A DNA stretch of 16,841 bases from Alkalimonas sp. (GTDB lineage Bacteria; Pseudomonadota; Gammaproteobacteria; Enterobacterales; Alteromonadaceae), in NCBI GenBank assembly GCA_022565655.1, contig JAIUMG010000028.1, positions 1 to 16,841 of the forward strand. Direction: 5' to 3'. Below the pieces are notes generated by a model. That model made no database searches. It worked only from the letters and a program-made list of their open reading frames with translations, and was not told where the DNA came from. The position numbers and the translations under genes were made by a program. Positions within the stretch are counted from its first letter, which is position 1, and each line of letters opens with the position of its first letter. Of this stretch, positions 1 to 7,410 are shown in pieces.

Positions 1-230
1 GCCAGACGCCACGTGGGATTAAGCTGAATAAGCGTATTCACACCAACCTCGGTCAGCGCCAGCGACGGATCACCACTCTGGTTAATAAAGTTGCTTTTTT
101 CTGCCTGAATAGCCCCCTGAGCAACAAATCCATGCCATTGCACATCGGCCGCATAACCTGCAGGCATCCCTATAACCAGGCAGTACAAACACAGCAGGCT
201 GACAAGGGCTCGTTTTGGTTTGTAGTTCAT
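1..230 (-). CDS. Exported, probable outer-membrane protein (N-terminal part, cut by window edge)
   Basis: Only the first 76 codons are in the window; the gene continues past base 1. It starts at the ATG whose complement is at 228-230. A signal peptide is clear: a basic start (MNYKPKR), a hydrophobic core (about residues 8-25) and an AGYAA-type cleavage site, followed by a mature start DVQWHGFVAQG. That beginning, then SNFINQSGDPSLALTEVGVN and an NPTWRLA strand, resembles uncharacterised gammaproteobacterial porin-like beta-barrels, but this is recognition by eye on a fragment. The gene lies 19 bases downstream of the PstS-like gene on the same strand, so the two are probably co-transcribed. 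A GAGG about 13 bases before the ATG may be the ribosome binding site. Export is well supported; the beta-barrel assignment is inference. Confidence 0.6.
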   Translation of the reverse strand, partial: MNYKPKRALVSLLCLYCLVIGMPAGYAADVQWHGFVAQGAIQAEKSNFINQSGDPSLALTEVGVNTLIQLNPTWRL

Positions 231-249
231 GGGTGATATCAAACCTCGA

Positions 250-660
250 TTAATTGATTTCAATGATATTGACTCCTGTCTGCTCATTGCTGGTCATTCG
301 GTACCCAATACTGCCCGGCGTTTTCTCAATCATGCGTTGCATTTCTTGCTCGGACGTCACTTGCTGCGGTCTTGTGCCAATCCCTGAAAAGCTCAACCGA
401 TTCCAGATGCTATCCAGCTGGTAAGGGAACATCCGTAAATGCTCCTTGCAAAACTGTTGATGAACTGGATGCTCGCTTGCCAGAACAAAGACTCTGACCG
501 AGTGGCCATCAGGCCATTGCGTTTGTCGCATGCTAAACACCGCTCGCAACTGAGCGGGGGTCAGTTGTTCAAGCTCGACGGAAGGATGCACAATAACCTG
601 CACAGCCAGCCCTAACGGGCTGATAACCATAAAAAGAACAAATAGTAGAAGTTTAAACAT
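250..660 (-). CDS. Small PstS-like periplasmic substrate-binding protein
   Basis: This is a 136-residue protein with an N-terminal signal peptide (hydrophobic residues 3-19, cleavage probably after GLA). The mature part follows the pattern of the PstS/phosphate-binding family: LTPAQLRAVFSMRQTQWPDG, then residues matching the family region before a conserved W, a FSGIGTRP segment, and a closing PGSIGYR. True PstS proteins are about twice as long, so this is the short single-lobe type often annotated as a phosphate ABC transporter substrate-binding protein. No pst permease or ATPase is nearby; the only partner seen is the exported protein that follows 19 bases later. Its ligand is therefore unknown, and phosphate should not be assumed. 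It could serve as a periplasmic sensor component. The start is the only ATG placed before the signal peptide. Confidence 0.75.
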   Translation of the reverse strand: MFKLLLFVLFMVISPLGLAVQVIVHPSVELEQLTPAQLRAVFSMRQTQWPDGHSVRVFVLASEHPVHQQFCKEHLRMFPYQLDSIWNRLSFSGIGTRPQQVTSEQEMQRMIEKTPGSIGYRMTSNEQTGVNIIEIN

Positions 661-736
661 GCGTCACCGGTATCAAACCTGACCGCCGCTATAATCCTTC
701 ATTTGCAACCAGAGGCTCTGAATACATGTGGTACTC

Positions 737-754
737 AATTGTATACAAACAATT
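737..754. promoter_or_regulatory. Operator-like dyad AATTGT-N6-ACAATT
   Basis: A perfect 6-base inverted repeat, AATTGT and ACAATT, is separated by 6 bases. It overlaps a fully palindromic TTGTATACAA at 739-748. It lies about 80-95 bases upstream of the PstS-like start codon. The geometry suits a dimeric transcription factor. No specific regulator is identified, and chance in AT-rich DNA is possible. Confidence 0.3.
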
Positions 755-958
755 CGCCTTCATCCTGCAGGCAAACATCTTTGTACTCACAAAGCATATT
801 TCATAGTAAGTTCAGCTATATATCAAGCTAGATCAGTATTTTATTTTTTTATTATAAGATCCCTGCTTAGAAATTAGTACCAAGCTCATTGTGTTTGCTG
901 TAACTTTCACCTAAATGCACAACATCTCATCAACAACGATGAACACAAGCTGTAGCGC

Positions 959-988
959 TTGGCAATTTAACAGCTTGCTGCGTATACT
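959..988 (+). promoter_or_regulatory. Sigma-70 type promoter for hemH
   Basis: TTGGCA at 959-964 and TATACT at 983-988 each match the sigma-70 consensus at five of six positions and are separated by 18 bases. Transcription would begin near 995, giving hemH a leader of roughly 130 bases. This is the best promoter match in the gap. Confidence 0.55.
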
Positions 989-1127
989 TTCAAAATAGAT
1001 AAGCAACTGATCGCAGAGCATCATCATAAAGAACGGTGTTTCACCCACTCTACAGAGCCTGTAGATCTGAAGCGTTTATTTTTCCGTAGTTACGGCCACT
1101 GAATAACCAACAAGCAGAGCGAACTTA

Positions 1128-2201
1128 ATGCGCTATAAAAACAGTTCTTTTTTTACCCATAATCAACAAGATAAAATCGGTGTGCTGATTACCAACCTGG
1201 GCACACCAGATGCGCCAACACCTAAGGCTCTTCGACGCTATCTGGCTGAATTTCTTTCTGATCCCCGCGTGGTAGAAGTGCCTCGATTACTGTGGTTTCT
1301 TATTTTACATGGCGTTATTTTACGCATTCGCCCTCGCCGCTCAGCCAAGGCCTATGCCACAGTTTTCACGGATGAGGGCTCTCCATTGCTCTTTCATACC
1401 GAAAGACAATGCAACGCCATCCGCCAGCAGCTGGCTGATAAAGGCTATCAAAACCTTGAGGTGCATTATGCCATGCGTTATGGCAACCCTGGCATTGATA
1501 CTGTACTTGATCGTATGTTTCAGCAAGGGGTTCGTAAGCTGTTGGTATTGCCGCTGTACCCACAGTATTCCGCATCGACCAGTGCTTCAACCTTTGATGC
1601 CATCGCCAAAGACTTTACCACCAGACGCTGGCTACCCGACTTTCGCTTTATTAGTCATTATCACGACTTCCCGCCATATATTAATGCGGCAGCAGAGCAA
1701 ATCAGGCAGTTCTGGCAACAACACGGCAAGCCAAAAAAGCTGTTGTTTTCGTATCATGGTATTCCTAAGCGGTATCTGACCAATGGGGATCCATACCATT
1801 GTGAGTGCTACAAAACATCCCGCTTGATCGCTGAACAACTCGATTTAACGCAAGATGAATACTTGACCTGTTTTCAATCCAGGTTTGGCCGCGAAGAGTG
1901 GTTACAACCTTATACCGATGAAACCTTAAAGGCTTTACCCGCTCAGGGTATTGATGATGTTCATGTTTTTTGCCCTGGTTTCTCTGCTGATTGCCTCGAA
2001 ACCATTGAAGAAATTGCCGAGGAAAATAAGGAGTATTTTATTGAAGCTGGTGGTCGAAACTACCATTACATTTCAGCTTTAAATGACACCAACCACCATA
2101 TAGATGCTCTGTGTACGCTATTGGAACAGAACCTCCAGCACTGGCAATGCCCGGCAGATCCTCAACGTGAGGAACGAGCCAGAACGGTGGGCAGTGAGTA
2201 G
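1128..2201 (+). CDS. hemH: Ferrochelatase
   Basis: Ferrochelatase inserts Fe2+ into protoporphyrin IX, the last step of heme synthesis, in the cytoplasm or at the inner membrane face. The 357-residue length is normal for a proteobacterial enzyme. Recognised segments in order are VLITNLGTPDAPT near the N-terminus (residues 19-31), LPLYPQYSASTS (141-152), the SYHGIP signature (208-213) with the catalytic His210, and CPGFSADCLETIEEI (282-296) with the conserved glutamates. The short tail after residue 340 is not conserved in my memory of the family. The ATG start is supported by the immediate approach to the LGTP segment. A good promoter lies 140-170 bases upstream. The penicillin-binding-protein gene follows after 35 bases on the same strand and may be read from the same transcript. 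Confidence 0.97.
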   Translation: MRYKNSSFFTHNQQDKIGVLITNLGTPDAPTPKALRRYLAEFLSDPRVVEVPRLLWFLILHGVILRIRPRRSAKAYATVFTDEGSPLLFHTERQCNAIRQQLADKGYQNLEVHYAMRYGNPGIDTVLDRMFQQGVRKLLVLPLYPQYSASTSASTFDAIAKDFTTRRWLPDFRFISHYHDFPPYINAAAEQIRQFWQQHGKPKKLLFSYHGIPKRYLTNGDPYHCECYKTSRLIAEQLDLTQDEYLTCFQSRFGREEWLQPYTDETLKALPAQGIDDVHVFCPGFSADCLETIEEIAEENKEYFIEAGGRNYHYISALNDTNHHIDALCTLLEQNLQHWQCPADPQREERARTVGSE

Positions 2202-2236
2202 GATAACCGAGACTTTTTGATAGAGAGCTTGTTGTT

Positions 2237-5200
2237 ATGAGTCCAAGGATTGAACCTAAGTTTGGTTCGGCCCCATTGCTGTCACGCAAGGATTTTTCCG
2301 GTCACAGCGATGAGCGATCTGTTTTAAGAGTAAAAGCAAGGCGGAGATGGTGGCCATGGTTACTTTTTATTGCGCTACTCTTAACTGTGGTACTGATTTG
2401 GCAGGAAATCACCACTAGCTTTTATCAGGCCAAAATCCTGCATGCATATGGGCAACGGCTGACCTATTCACTGCAGCCAGGGCTATCTGATAGCGTCGTG
2501 TACCCCAGCCATGGCCCATACAATCAGCAACGTGGATACAGCCTGCTTCCTAAGTGGCAAGCAAAACTTGCCGATCAGGGTTTTACCCTTAGCCAGCAAA
2601 CACAGTTTTCAGAGTCATTGCATCGTTATAGTTCACTGGGCTTTTACCCACCCTATCAGGAAAAACAGCAAGTTGGCCTGACACTGCAAGATTGTCGGGC
2701 CGATACCTTGTTTCAGTTTCAATACCCTCAGCGCCAATTTCAGAGCATTGAGGACATCGCACCTTTAATGCAGCAGTTGCTTGCCTACATCGAAAATAAA
2801 TCGTTACTCAACGCATCATCGCCTTACCATAACCCGGCCGTGGAATGGCCGCGGCTAGGTGCTGCGATGTTTAACCAACTGAAGCAACAGGTTGGCGGCG
2901 ACTCGAGCAGTGGCGGCGGCAGTACGCTGGCGACTCAACTGGAGAAATACAGACACTCACCGGCTGGGCGAACCAACAGCCTGAAAGACAAATTTCACCA
3001 AATGGTCTCAGCCAGTGTCCGAGCCTATCAACCCAGCCCAGCGACACTTGAGCATCGCCATCGGCTGTTGCATCATTACATCAATACCGTTCCGCTGGCA
3101 GCTGCTCCAGGCTTTGGTGAGGTGCATGGCATTGCAGATGGATTATGGGCTTGGTTTGGAGCTGATTATCAGCAAGTGAACCACTTTCTTATGCAAGGCA
3201 ATACCAAGGCATCGGTGGAGGCTGGCCAAGCGCTTCGGCAAGTTCTCGCACTGATGATTGCTCAACGGCGCCCTTCTTTTTACCTTGTTCAGGGACGTGA
3301 GCAGCTCGAGCAGCTTATTGATGTCTATCTGCAACTGTTGGCTCTGGATGGCGTTATCAGTTCATCTTTGCACGATGCAGCCTTAGCATCACCGTTACGA
3401 TTTAACACCTCGGGCTGGCAAAGTGAACCACTAAACCTCGACCCGAAAGCGACTCAAATCATCCGACAACATCTGACGCCTCTTTTGAATTTAGCGCCTT
3501 ACGAGCTAGAGCGACTCGATCTAACCGTACAAAGTACCATCAACATCCGCTTGCAGCAGCAGATCAGCCAGTTTTTGCAAAGGATACGACAGTCGGAATA
3601 TGCCAGCGATCAGGGCTTGCTTGGCCATCGTTTGCTTACAGCCTCTCAGGCCGAGCAGGTCCACTATTCATTCGTCTTGTACCAACGAACTGAGCAAGGC
3701 CCGCGCCTGCGGGTACAAACGGATACCTCTGAACGTGCTTTTGACATGAATGATCAAAGTAAATTAGAGCTAGGCTCAACCGCAAAACTCCGGGTATTAG
3801 CTACCTATCTCGAAATCATTGCTGAGCTTTATCAACGATACGCCGATGAACCCACGGAGCAATTGCAATTATTGAACATTGCCCCTCAGGATCAACTAAG
3901 CCGCTGGCTTATTGATCAATTGCTGATACAACCGGGTGTATCACTGGGTAGCCTGCTGGATCAGGCTATGCTGAGGCGCTTCAGCGCCAACCCGGCGGAA
4001 AGCTTTTTTACCGGTGGTGGCCTGCATAGCTTCAGCAACTTTATGGCAGCAGATAACCAACGCAAGCCCACTGTTCTTGAAGCAACACAAGAGTCGATCA
4101 ACCTGCCGTTTGTTCGCTTGCTGGCAGAGATCATCAATTACAGCATTTACCACAAGGATACACAGGGCCATCAATTGATGGAAAACGATGATGACAACCG
4201 GCGCGCGCTCTACCTGGCCAACTTTGCAGACCGTGAAGGTGCCAATTACCTGCAACAATTTTGGCGCAAGCATCGTTCGCTTCAACCAGATCAGCGACTA
4301 CAGCTCTTGATGCAGGCACAACACCAACGACCAGCCAGAATGGCAGCCGTTTTTTTATGGATCCACCCCAACGCCAGCGAACAACAGCTTTATCAGTTTC
4401 TTGAACAAAACAGCAGTGTAGGGCTATCGGATGCTGAGATAAGACGCTGGCATCAAAGCTTATCTGGTCGCCAATTAAGTTTGCCAGATCAAGCCTATGC
4501 TGCCCGCGTTCATCCATTAGAGCTCTGGCTGGTGGGGTATCTGAATCAATACCCGGATAGTAACTGGAACGAACTACTCAGCCAAAGTAAACAACAACGG
4601 CAAGATGCTTACCAATGGTTGTTTCGCACACGTCATCGCAGTGCCCGTGATAATCGCATCAGCATTATGTTGGAGGTTGAAGCATTCTGGGACTTACACT
4701 ACCGATGGCAACAATTAGGCTACCCATTTGATTTTCTGGTTCCTTCACTGGCCACTGCACTTGGCAGTTCAGGAGACCGGCCTGCCGCCCTGACCGAATT
4801 AATGTCGGTGATCATGAATGATGGAGTTCGTTATCCTTCACAGCGGCTGGAACAACTGAAGTTTGCGAAAAGCACCCCATACGAAACGCATTGGCAAAGT
4901 GCAGAACAGCAGGGTATCAAGGTCATGGAGCCTGAGGTAGCCCGTAAGTTACAATGGGTCTTAAGTGAAGTGGTTCATGATGGAACCGCACGACGACTGC
5001 AAGGCGCCTACTTGCAACTGGGCAAAACCGGCGGGAAAACAGGCACAGGCGATAACCGCATTACCACGGTGGATCAACGTGGGCAACGAGTAGCCCACCA
5101 AGCGCTGAATCGAACCGCTACTTTTACTTTTTTTCTCGGGCCAGACTATTACGGTACCATCACCGCGTACGTCGCCGGAGCCGACGCCGATGCATTTAGC

Positions 5201-5284
5201 TTTACCTCGGCGCTTCCTGTTCAGGTGATGAAGAGCATGGAGCCATTTTTGCAACCTGACTTACTGGCATCGCAGTGTCCATAG
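2237..5284 (+). CDS. Divergent bifunctional class A penicillin-binding protein (GT51 glycosyltransferase plus transpeptidase)
   Basis: This 1015-residue inner-membrane protein has a basic cytoplasmic start, one membrane segment (about residues 39-57) and a large periplasmic part. It should polymerise and crosslink peptidoglycan. The GT51 region covers about 170-330: IEN at 185-187 takes the place of the EDxxF motif, GGGSTLATQLEKY (226-238) matches the GGSTxxQQ motif, and HGIADGLWAWFG (297-308) matches the YGIxxAAxxYFG segment. Transpeptidase motifs are STAK (514-517, nucleophile Ser514), SIN (620-622, followed by LPFVRLL) and KTG in LGKTGGKTGTG (928-938). The SIN to KTG distance (about 310 residues) and overall length exceed those of PBP1a/1b, so there are insertions, notably around 640-790. 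The altered motif 1 (E-N for E-D) leaves glycosyltransferase activity uncertain. The ribosome binding site is weak (GAG about 8-10 bases upstream). It follows hemH closely. Confidence 0.85.
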   Translation: MSPRIEPKFGSAPLLSRKDFSGHSDERSVLRVKARRRWWPWLLFIALLLTVVLIWQEITTSFYQAKILHAYGQRLTYSLQPGLSDSVVYPSHGPYNQQRGYSLLPKWQAKLADQGFTLSQQTQFSESLHRYSSLGFYPPYQEKQQVGLTLQDCRADTLFQFQYPQRQFQSIEDIAPLMQQLLAYIENKSLLNASSPYHNPAVEWPRLGAAMFNQLKQQVGGDSSSGGGSTLATQLEKYRHSPAGRTNSLKDKFHQMVSASVRAYQPSPATLEHRHRLLHHYINTVPLAAAPGFGEVHGIADGLWAWFGADYQQVNHFLMQGNTKASVEAGQALRQVLALMIAQRRPSFYLVQGREQLEQLIDVYLQLLALDGVISSSLHDAALASPLRFNTSGWQSEPLNLDPKATQIIRQHLTPLLNLAPYELERLDLTVQSTINIRLQQQISQFLQRIRQSEYASDQGLLGHRLLTASQAEQVHYSFVLYQRTEQGPRLRVQTDTSERAFDMNDQSKLELGSTAKLRVLATYLEIIAELYQRYADEPTEQLQLLNIAPQDQLSRWLIDQLLIQPGVSLGSLLDQAMLRRFSANPAESFFTGGGLHSFSNFMAADNQRKPTVLEATQESINLPFVRLLAEIINYSIYHKDTQGHQLMENDDDNRRALYLANFADREGANYLQQFWRKHRSLQPDQRLQLLMQAQHQRPARMAAVFLWIHPNASEQQLYQFLEQNSSVGLSDAEIRRWHQSLSGRQLSLPDQAYAARVHPLELWLVGYLNQYPDSNWNELLSQSKQQRQDAYQWLFRTRHRSARDNRISIMLEVEAFWDLHYRWQQLGYPFDFLVPSLATALGSSGDRPAALTELMSVIMNDGVRYPSQRLEQLKFAKSTPYETHWQSAEQQGIKVMEPEVARKLQWVLSEVVHDGTARRLQGAYLQLGKTGGKTGTGDNRITTVDQRGQRVAHQALNRTATFTFFLGPDYYGTITAYVAGADADAFSFTSALPVQVMKSMEPFLQPDLLASQCP

Positions 5285-5286
5285 AC

Positions 5287-5312
5287 TAGAGCGTGCCCCG
5301 GGGCTCGCCCTA
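5287..5312. repeat. GC-rich imperfect palindrome between convergent genes
   Basis: The core GCCCCGGGGC (5295-5304) is perfectly palindromic and the symmetry extends to TAG at the left end and CTA at the right with a few mismatches. It lies just after the penicillin-binding-protein stop codon and before the end of the convergent HAD gene. There is no T tract on either strand, so a classical intrinsic terminator is not supported; it may still end or stabilise transcripts. Confidence 0.3.
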
Positions 5313-5341
5313 ATAGAAAGACAGAAGTGATATTATTGCCC

Positions 5342-5947
5342 CTAACGTGTCAGAGCTCTGGTCAGACTAGGGTAATCTGACACGACCCAATCAGCCAGGC
5401 TGGCAAAATGTTGATTGTGTTCATTAAGCAATAAGCAAGAAACCGCCCCAGCGTTAGCAGCCGTGGTTAAGTCAAAATGGTAATCACCTATGTACAAAAG
5501 TTGAGATGTCGAAATCTCAAACTGTCTGGCAATCCGGTGCAACCCCTCAGGGTCTGGCTTTGCCGCACAATCTTCTCTGGTAAGCACCAGCCGAATTGGG
5601 ATCTGTAGTCGCTCAAGCATAGATAAGGTTGCCTGACGCATATTGCGCGTCAAAATAGCCGTTGGTATCCCCTGCCCGTGCAGTTGCTGTAAGCAAGCCA
5701 ATACGCCAGGAAGAAGATACGATGTCTCAGCAGCAGCCATTTCATGTCGCCGAATGACAGCATCCGCAGCACGTCGCTGCTCAGGATCCTCGATGCTTTG
5801 TAATCGTGCCAGCAAGTCAGTATCAGCGGGCCAATTCAACTCTTGGCGGATGGCCGTAAAATCCAGCGAGCTGTGCACTAAAGTACCATCCAAGTCAAAG
5901 GCAACGGCTTGGATCTGTTTACCAAGCGCAGAAGAAATTTCCATCAT
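5342..5947 (-). CDS. HAD superfamily hydrolase (phosphoglycolate phosphatase-like, subfamily IA)
   Basis: A cytoplasmic HAD phosphatase of 201 residues, counted from the chosen start. All four HAD motifs are present: DLDGT with the nucleophile Asp18 and acid/base Asp20, Thr100 in ILTRN, Lys130 in AAKPDPEG, and the acidic pair Asp155/Asp159 in GDYHFD. A helical cap lies between motifs I and II, as in the Gph/PGMB type. The exact substrate cannot be read from sequence. A TTG at 5962 gives five more residues, but I prefer the ATG at 5947 (a second ATG follows at 5944), because TTG is a rarer start and neither site has a strong Shine-Dalgarno sequence. The gene is convergent with the penicillin-binding-protein gene and divergent from yccF, sharing an AT-rich upstream region of about 140 bases. 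Confidence 0.88.
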   Translation of the reverse strand: MMEISSALGKQIQAVAFDLDGTLVHSSLDFTAIRQELNWPADTDLLARLQSIEDPEQRRAADAVIRRHEMAAAETSYLLPGVLACLQQLHGQGIPTAILTRNMRQATLSMLERLQIPIRLVLTREDCAAKPDPEGLHRIARQFEISTSQLLYIGDYHFDLTTAANAGAVSCLLLNEHNQHFASLADWVVSDYPSLTRALTR

Positions 5948-6048
5948 AGTGATTTTCGCCAAATTTCAGTGTAACTTACCATTAAACTGCATTGCATCTT
6001 TATTGGATCAATTTAAAATCATATACTTATAAATATGGATTGTTTTTT

Positions 6049-6103
6049 GCAGTGTACTGCTATCAAACGAACTAGAACAAGGAATTTAGTATGAGTGTAC
6101 TGC
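6049..6103. repeat. Direct repeat AGTGTACTGC flanking the yccF ribosome binding site
   Basis: AGTGTACTGC occurs at 6051-6060 and again at 6094-6103, the second copy beginning in the start codon region of yccF. The first copy is part of the near-palindrome GCAGTGTACTGC (6049-6060). The arrangement could be a pair of repressor or sRNA sites, or a coincidence. Confidence 0.25.
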
Positions 6104-6504
6104 GACTGATATTCAATCTGATATGGTTGCTCTGTGGCGGCCTGGTCATGGGCTTGCTTTGGTGGCTGGTCGGGATTATCTGCTGCATCAGTATTATTGG
6201 CATCCCGTTTGCCCGTAGCTGTTTTGTCATTGGTGAGCTTGCCATCTGGCCATTTGGCCAGGATGTTACCCACCGGCGGCTTTACCAGGGGCAGGATGAT
6301 ATTGGCACTGGCGCTTTTGGCACCCTGGGAAATATTATCTGGTTTGTGTTATTTGGTATCTGGTTGGCGATTGGGCATTTATTTCTGGCACTGGCCTGCT
6401 TTATTTCCATCATAGGCATCCCCTTTGGCTTACAGCACCTTAAACTGGCAATGCTCACACCTGCCCCCATTGGCAAAACCATCATTGCCAAAGTGTCTCG
6501 ATGA
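6091..6504 (+). CDS. yccF: YccF family inner-membrane protein
   Basis: A 137-residue hydrophobic protein built of two YccF (DUF307) repeats. The first repeat carries CISIIGIPFAR (about residues 31-41) and the second FISIIGIPFG (103-112). Each sits at the end of a long hydrophobic stretch (about 4-40 and 72-118), and the loop between them contains the typical WPFG segment and a TLGNIIWF lead-in. The family is widespread in Gammaproteobacteria and its function is not established. The start is well supported by AAGGA at 6078-6082, eight bases before the ATG. It stands alone: divergent from the HAD gene upstream and convergent with the cytochrome b562-like gene 23 bases downstream. Confidence 0.93.
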   Translation: MSVLRLIFNLIWLLCGGLVMGLLWWLVGIICCISIIGIPFARSCFVIGELAIWPFGQDVTHRRLYQGQDDIGTGAFGTLGNIIWFVLFGIWLAIGHLFLALACFISIIGIPFGLQHLKLAMLTPAPIGKTIIAKVSR

Positions 6505-6527
6505 TTGCCAAGGTTAAACCTTTAATA

Positions 6528-6932
6528 TCAACGACCGAACAATAACTGCCAAATACTGCGTTTGCGCAACCGATGGTATTCGATACGAAGCTGGTCAATG
6601 CGGGCCAGCTTTTCATCCGCAAGCTGTTGATCATCCGCCATCACCGCTCGCTCAACCTGCAGCAATACATCCGATACCTTTTGAAACCCTTGTAAAAATT
6701 GATCGGCTTTATCCTCACGCAGTGGAGCGCGCTTGGCTGCTGCTATTTTTTGCTGCATTTGGTGAACATGCTGCAATCGAACGTCGGAGGACTCACTCTC
6801 TACTGCCTGCCGATATTCAAAAGAAAAGCTTTTCATGATCACTTCCAAGCTTTCAGATTGTGACGTGTAAGCATGCGTCAAACCAGCAGCCATCAACAAG
6901 CAGCTAGCAAATAAAACTGTCAACCATTTCAT
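6528..6932 (-). CDS. Cytochrome b562 family protein, periplasmic
   Basis: A 134-residue exported protein with a clean signal peptide (MKWLTVLFASCLLMAAGLTHA, cleavage about residue 21). The mature part is helical and lines up with cytochrome b562: SLEVIMKSFSFEYRQA near the start places Met33 at the axial methionine (Met7 of E. coli b562), and RIEYHRLRKR near the end places His120 at the axial histidine (His102), with basic residues around it as in b562. The spacing between the two ligands is slightly shorter than in E. coli, consistent with a shorter loop. Its likely role is non-covalent heme b binding and periplasmic electron transfer, but the physiological partner of this family is unknown. 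The C-terminal tail SIWQLLFGR is an extension beyond the His. It is a single gene facing yccF. Confidence 0.75.
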   Translation of the reverse strand: MKWLTVLFASCLLMAAGLTHAYTSQSESLEVIMKSFSFEYRQAVESESSDVRLQHVHQMQQKIAAAKRAPLREDKADQFLQGFQKVSDVLLQVERAVMADDQQLADEKLARIDQLRIEYHRLRKRSIWQLLFGR

Positions 6933-6960
6933 GATACAACCCGCATAAATTTTCCCGGGC

Positions 6961-6986
6961 CTATGGTATCATAGCCCTACGATACC
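6961..6986. repeat. Inverted repeats upstream of the cytochrome b562-like and RraB-like genes
   Basis: GGTATC (6965-6970) is repeated inverted as GATACC (6981-6986) with a 10-base spacer. CTATG (6961-6965) and CATAG (6970-6974) form a second overlapping hairpin with flanking GGG and CCC. This is in the 120-base gap between the two divergent genes, so it could be a regulatory dyad. I see no strong promoter pair. Confidence 0.25.
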
Positions 6987-7052
6987 GCCAATGCTCAGCA
7001 CCAGCCAGGCACTGTTTGCGGAACAGAAACAATTCTTCCATGAGATCCAACA

Positions 7053-7391
7053 ATGATGCAATTTCCAGACGATGCCAATGGCGATATGTTGCAAGTGCTT
7101 ACTGAAGCAGGCCTAGACCTGACCCAGCCTACCGCACTGGATTTTTACTTGATTTTTAAACGACAAGACAAAGCAGAACGGGCCGAGCAAGCATTAGTCA
7201 CGCAATACCCGCATGAACCTGTCAGTTTGTATTGCAACCCAGCTAACCAATGGGAAATTAAAATCACCCTGACCATGCTGCCAAGCTATGATGCAATCAG
7301 TCAGCAGGAGAAAGAGTTTGACGCGTTCGCGCGCAAGTTTGCTGGGCACCATGACGGCTGGGGGGTGATGGAACCAGAGCCTGCACCATAA
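7053..7391 (+). CDS. RraB-like protein (ribonuclease E inhibitor RraB family)
   Basis: A 112-residue cytoplasmic protein that fits the RraB (regulator of ribonuclease activity B) family: FPDDANGDMLQVLTEAGLDLTQPTALDFYLIF at the start, WEIKITLTMLPSYDAISQQEKEFDAFA in the middle, and HDGWGVME at the end, which is the characteristic closing motif. RraB binds the C-terminal scaffold of RNase E and modulates mRNA decay in E. coli. Paralogues of unproven function exist, so I give no symbol. It lacks the long acidic tail of the E. coli protein. Two ATGs in tandem (7053 and 7056) are possible starts. It is convergent with the semiSWEET-like gene, the stop codons being only 15 bases apart. Confidence 0.8.
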   Translation: MMQFPDDANGDMLQVLTEAGLDLTQPTALDFYLIFKRQDKAERAEQALVTQYPHEPVSLYCNPANQWEIKITLTMLPSYDAISQQEKEFDAFARKFAGHHDGWGVMEPEPAP

Positions 7392-7410
7392 ACCCCTAGG
7401 GCGTGTTTAT
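7388..7410. terminator. Possible bidirectional terminator between convergent genes
   Basis: ATAAAC (7388-7393) and GTTTAT (7405-7410) form an inverted repeat spanning both stop codons, with CCCTAGGG (7394-7401) inside. The outer arms give a T-rich end on both strands (GTTTATTTAT on plus). The stem is AT-rich and short, so strength is doubtful. Confidence 0.3.

Larger units (their letters stand above)
661..1127. other. Divergent intergenic region, 467 bases
   Basis: No credible gene is seen here on either strand. The region separates the minus-strand PstS-like unit from hemH. It holds a good sigma-70 promoter for hemH (959-988), an operator-like dyad (737-754) and a strongly AT-rich patch around 806-860 (runs of A and T, including ATTATA). 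I could not identify a convincing -10/-35 pair for the minus-strand unit. The 5-prime leader of hemH would be about 130 bases, long enough to carry regulation, but I see no recognised riboswitch fold in it. Confidence 0.6.

Noticed and set aside
1309..1779. Open reading frame on the plus strand inside hemH in another frame
   Set aside because: It overlaps the unmistakable ferrochelatase and its product has no family features.
3941..4517. Two minus-strand open frames opposite the penicillin-binding protein
   Set aside because: They are antisense shadows of a coding gene with intact motifs; no ribosome site or recognisable protein.
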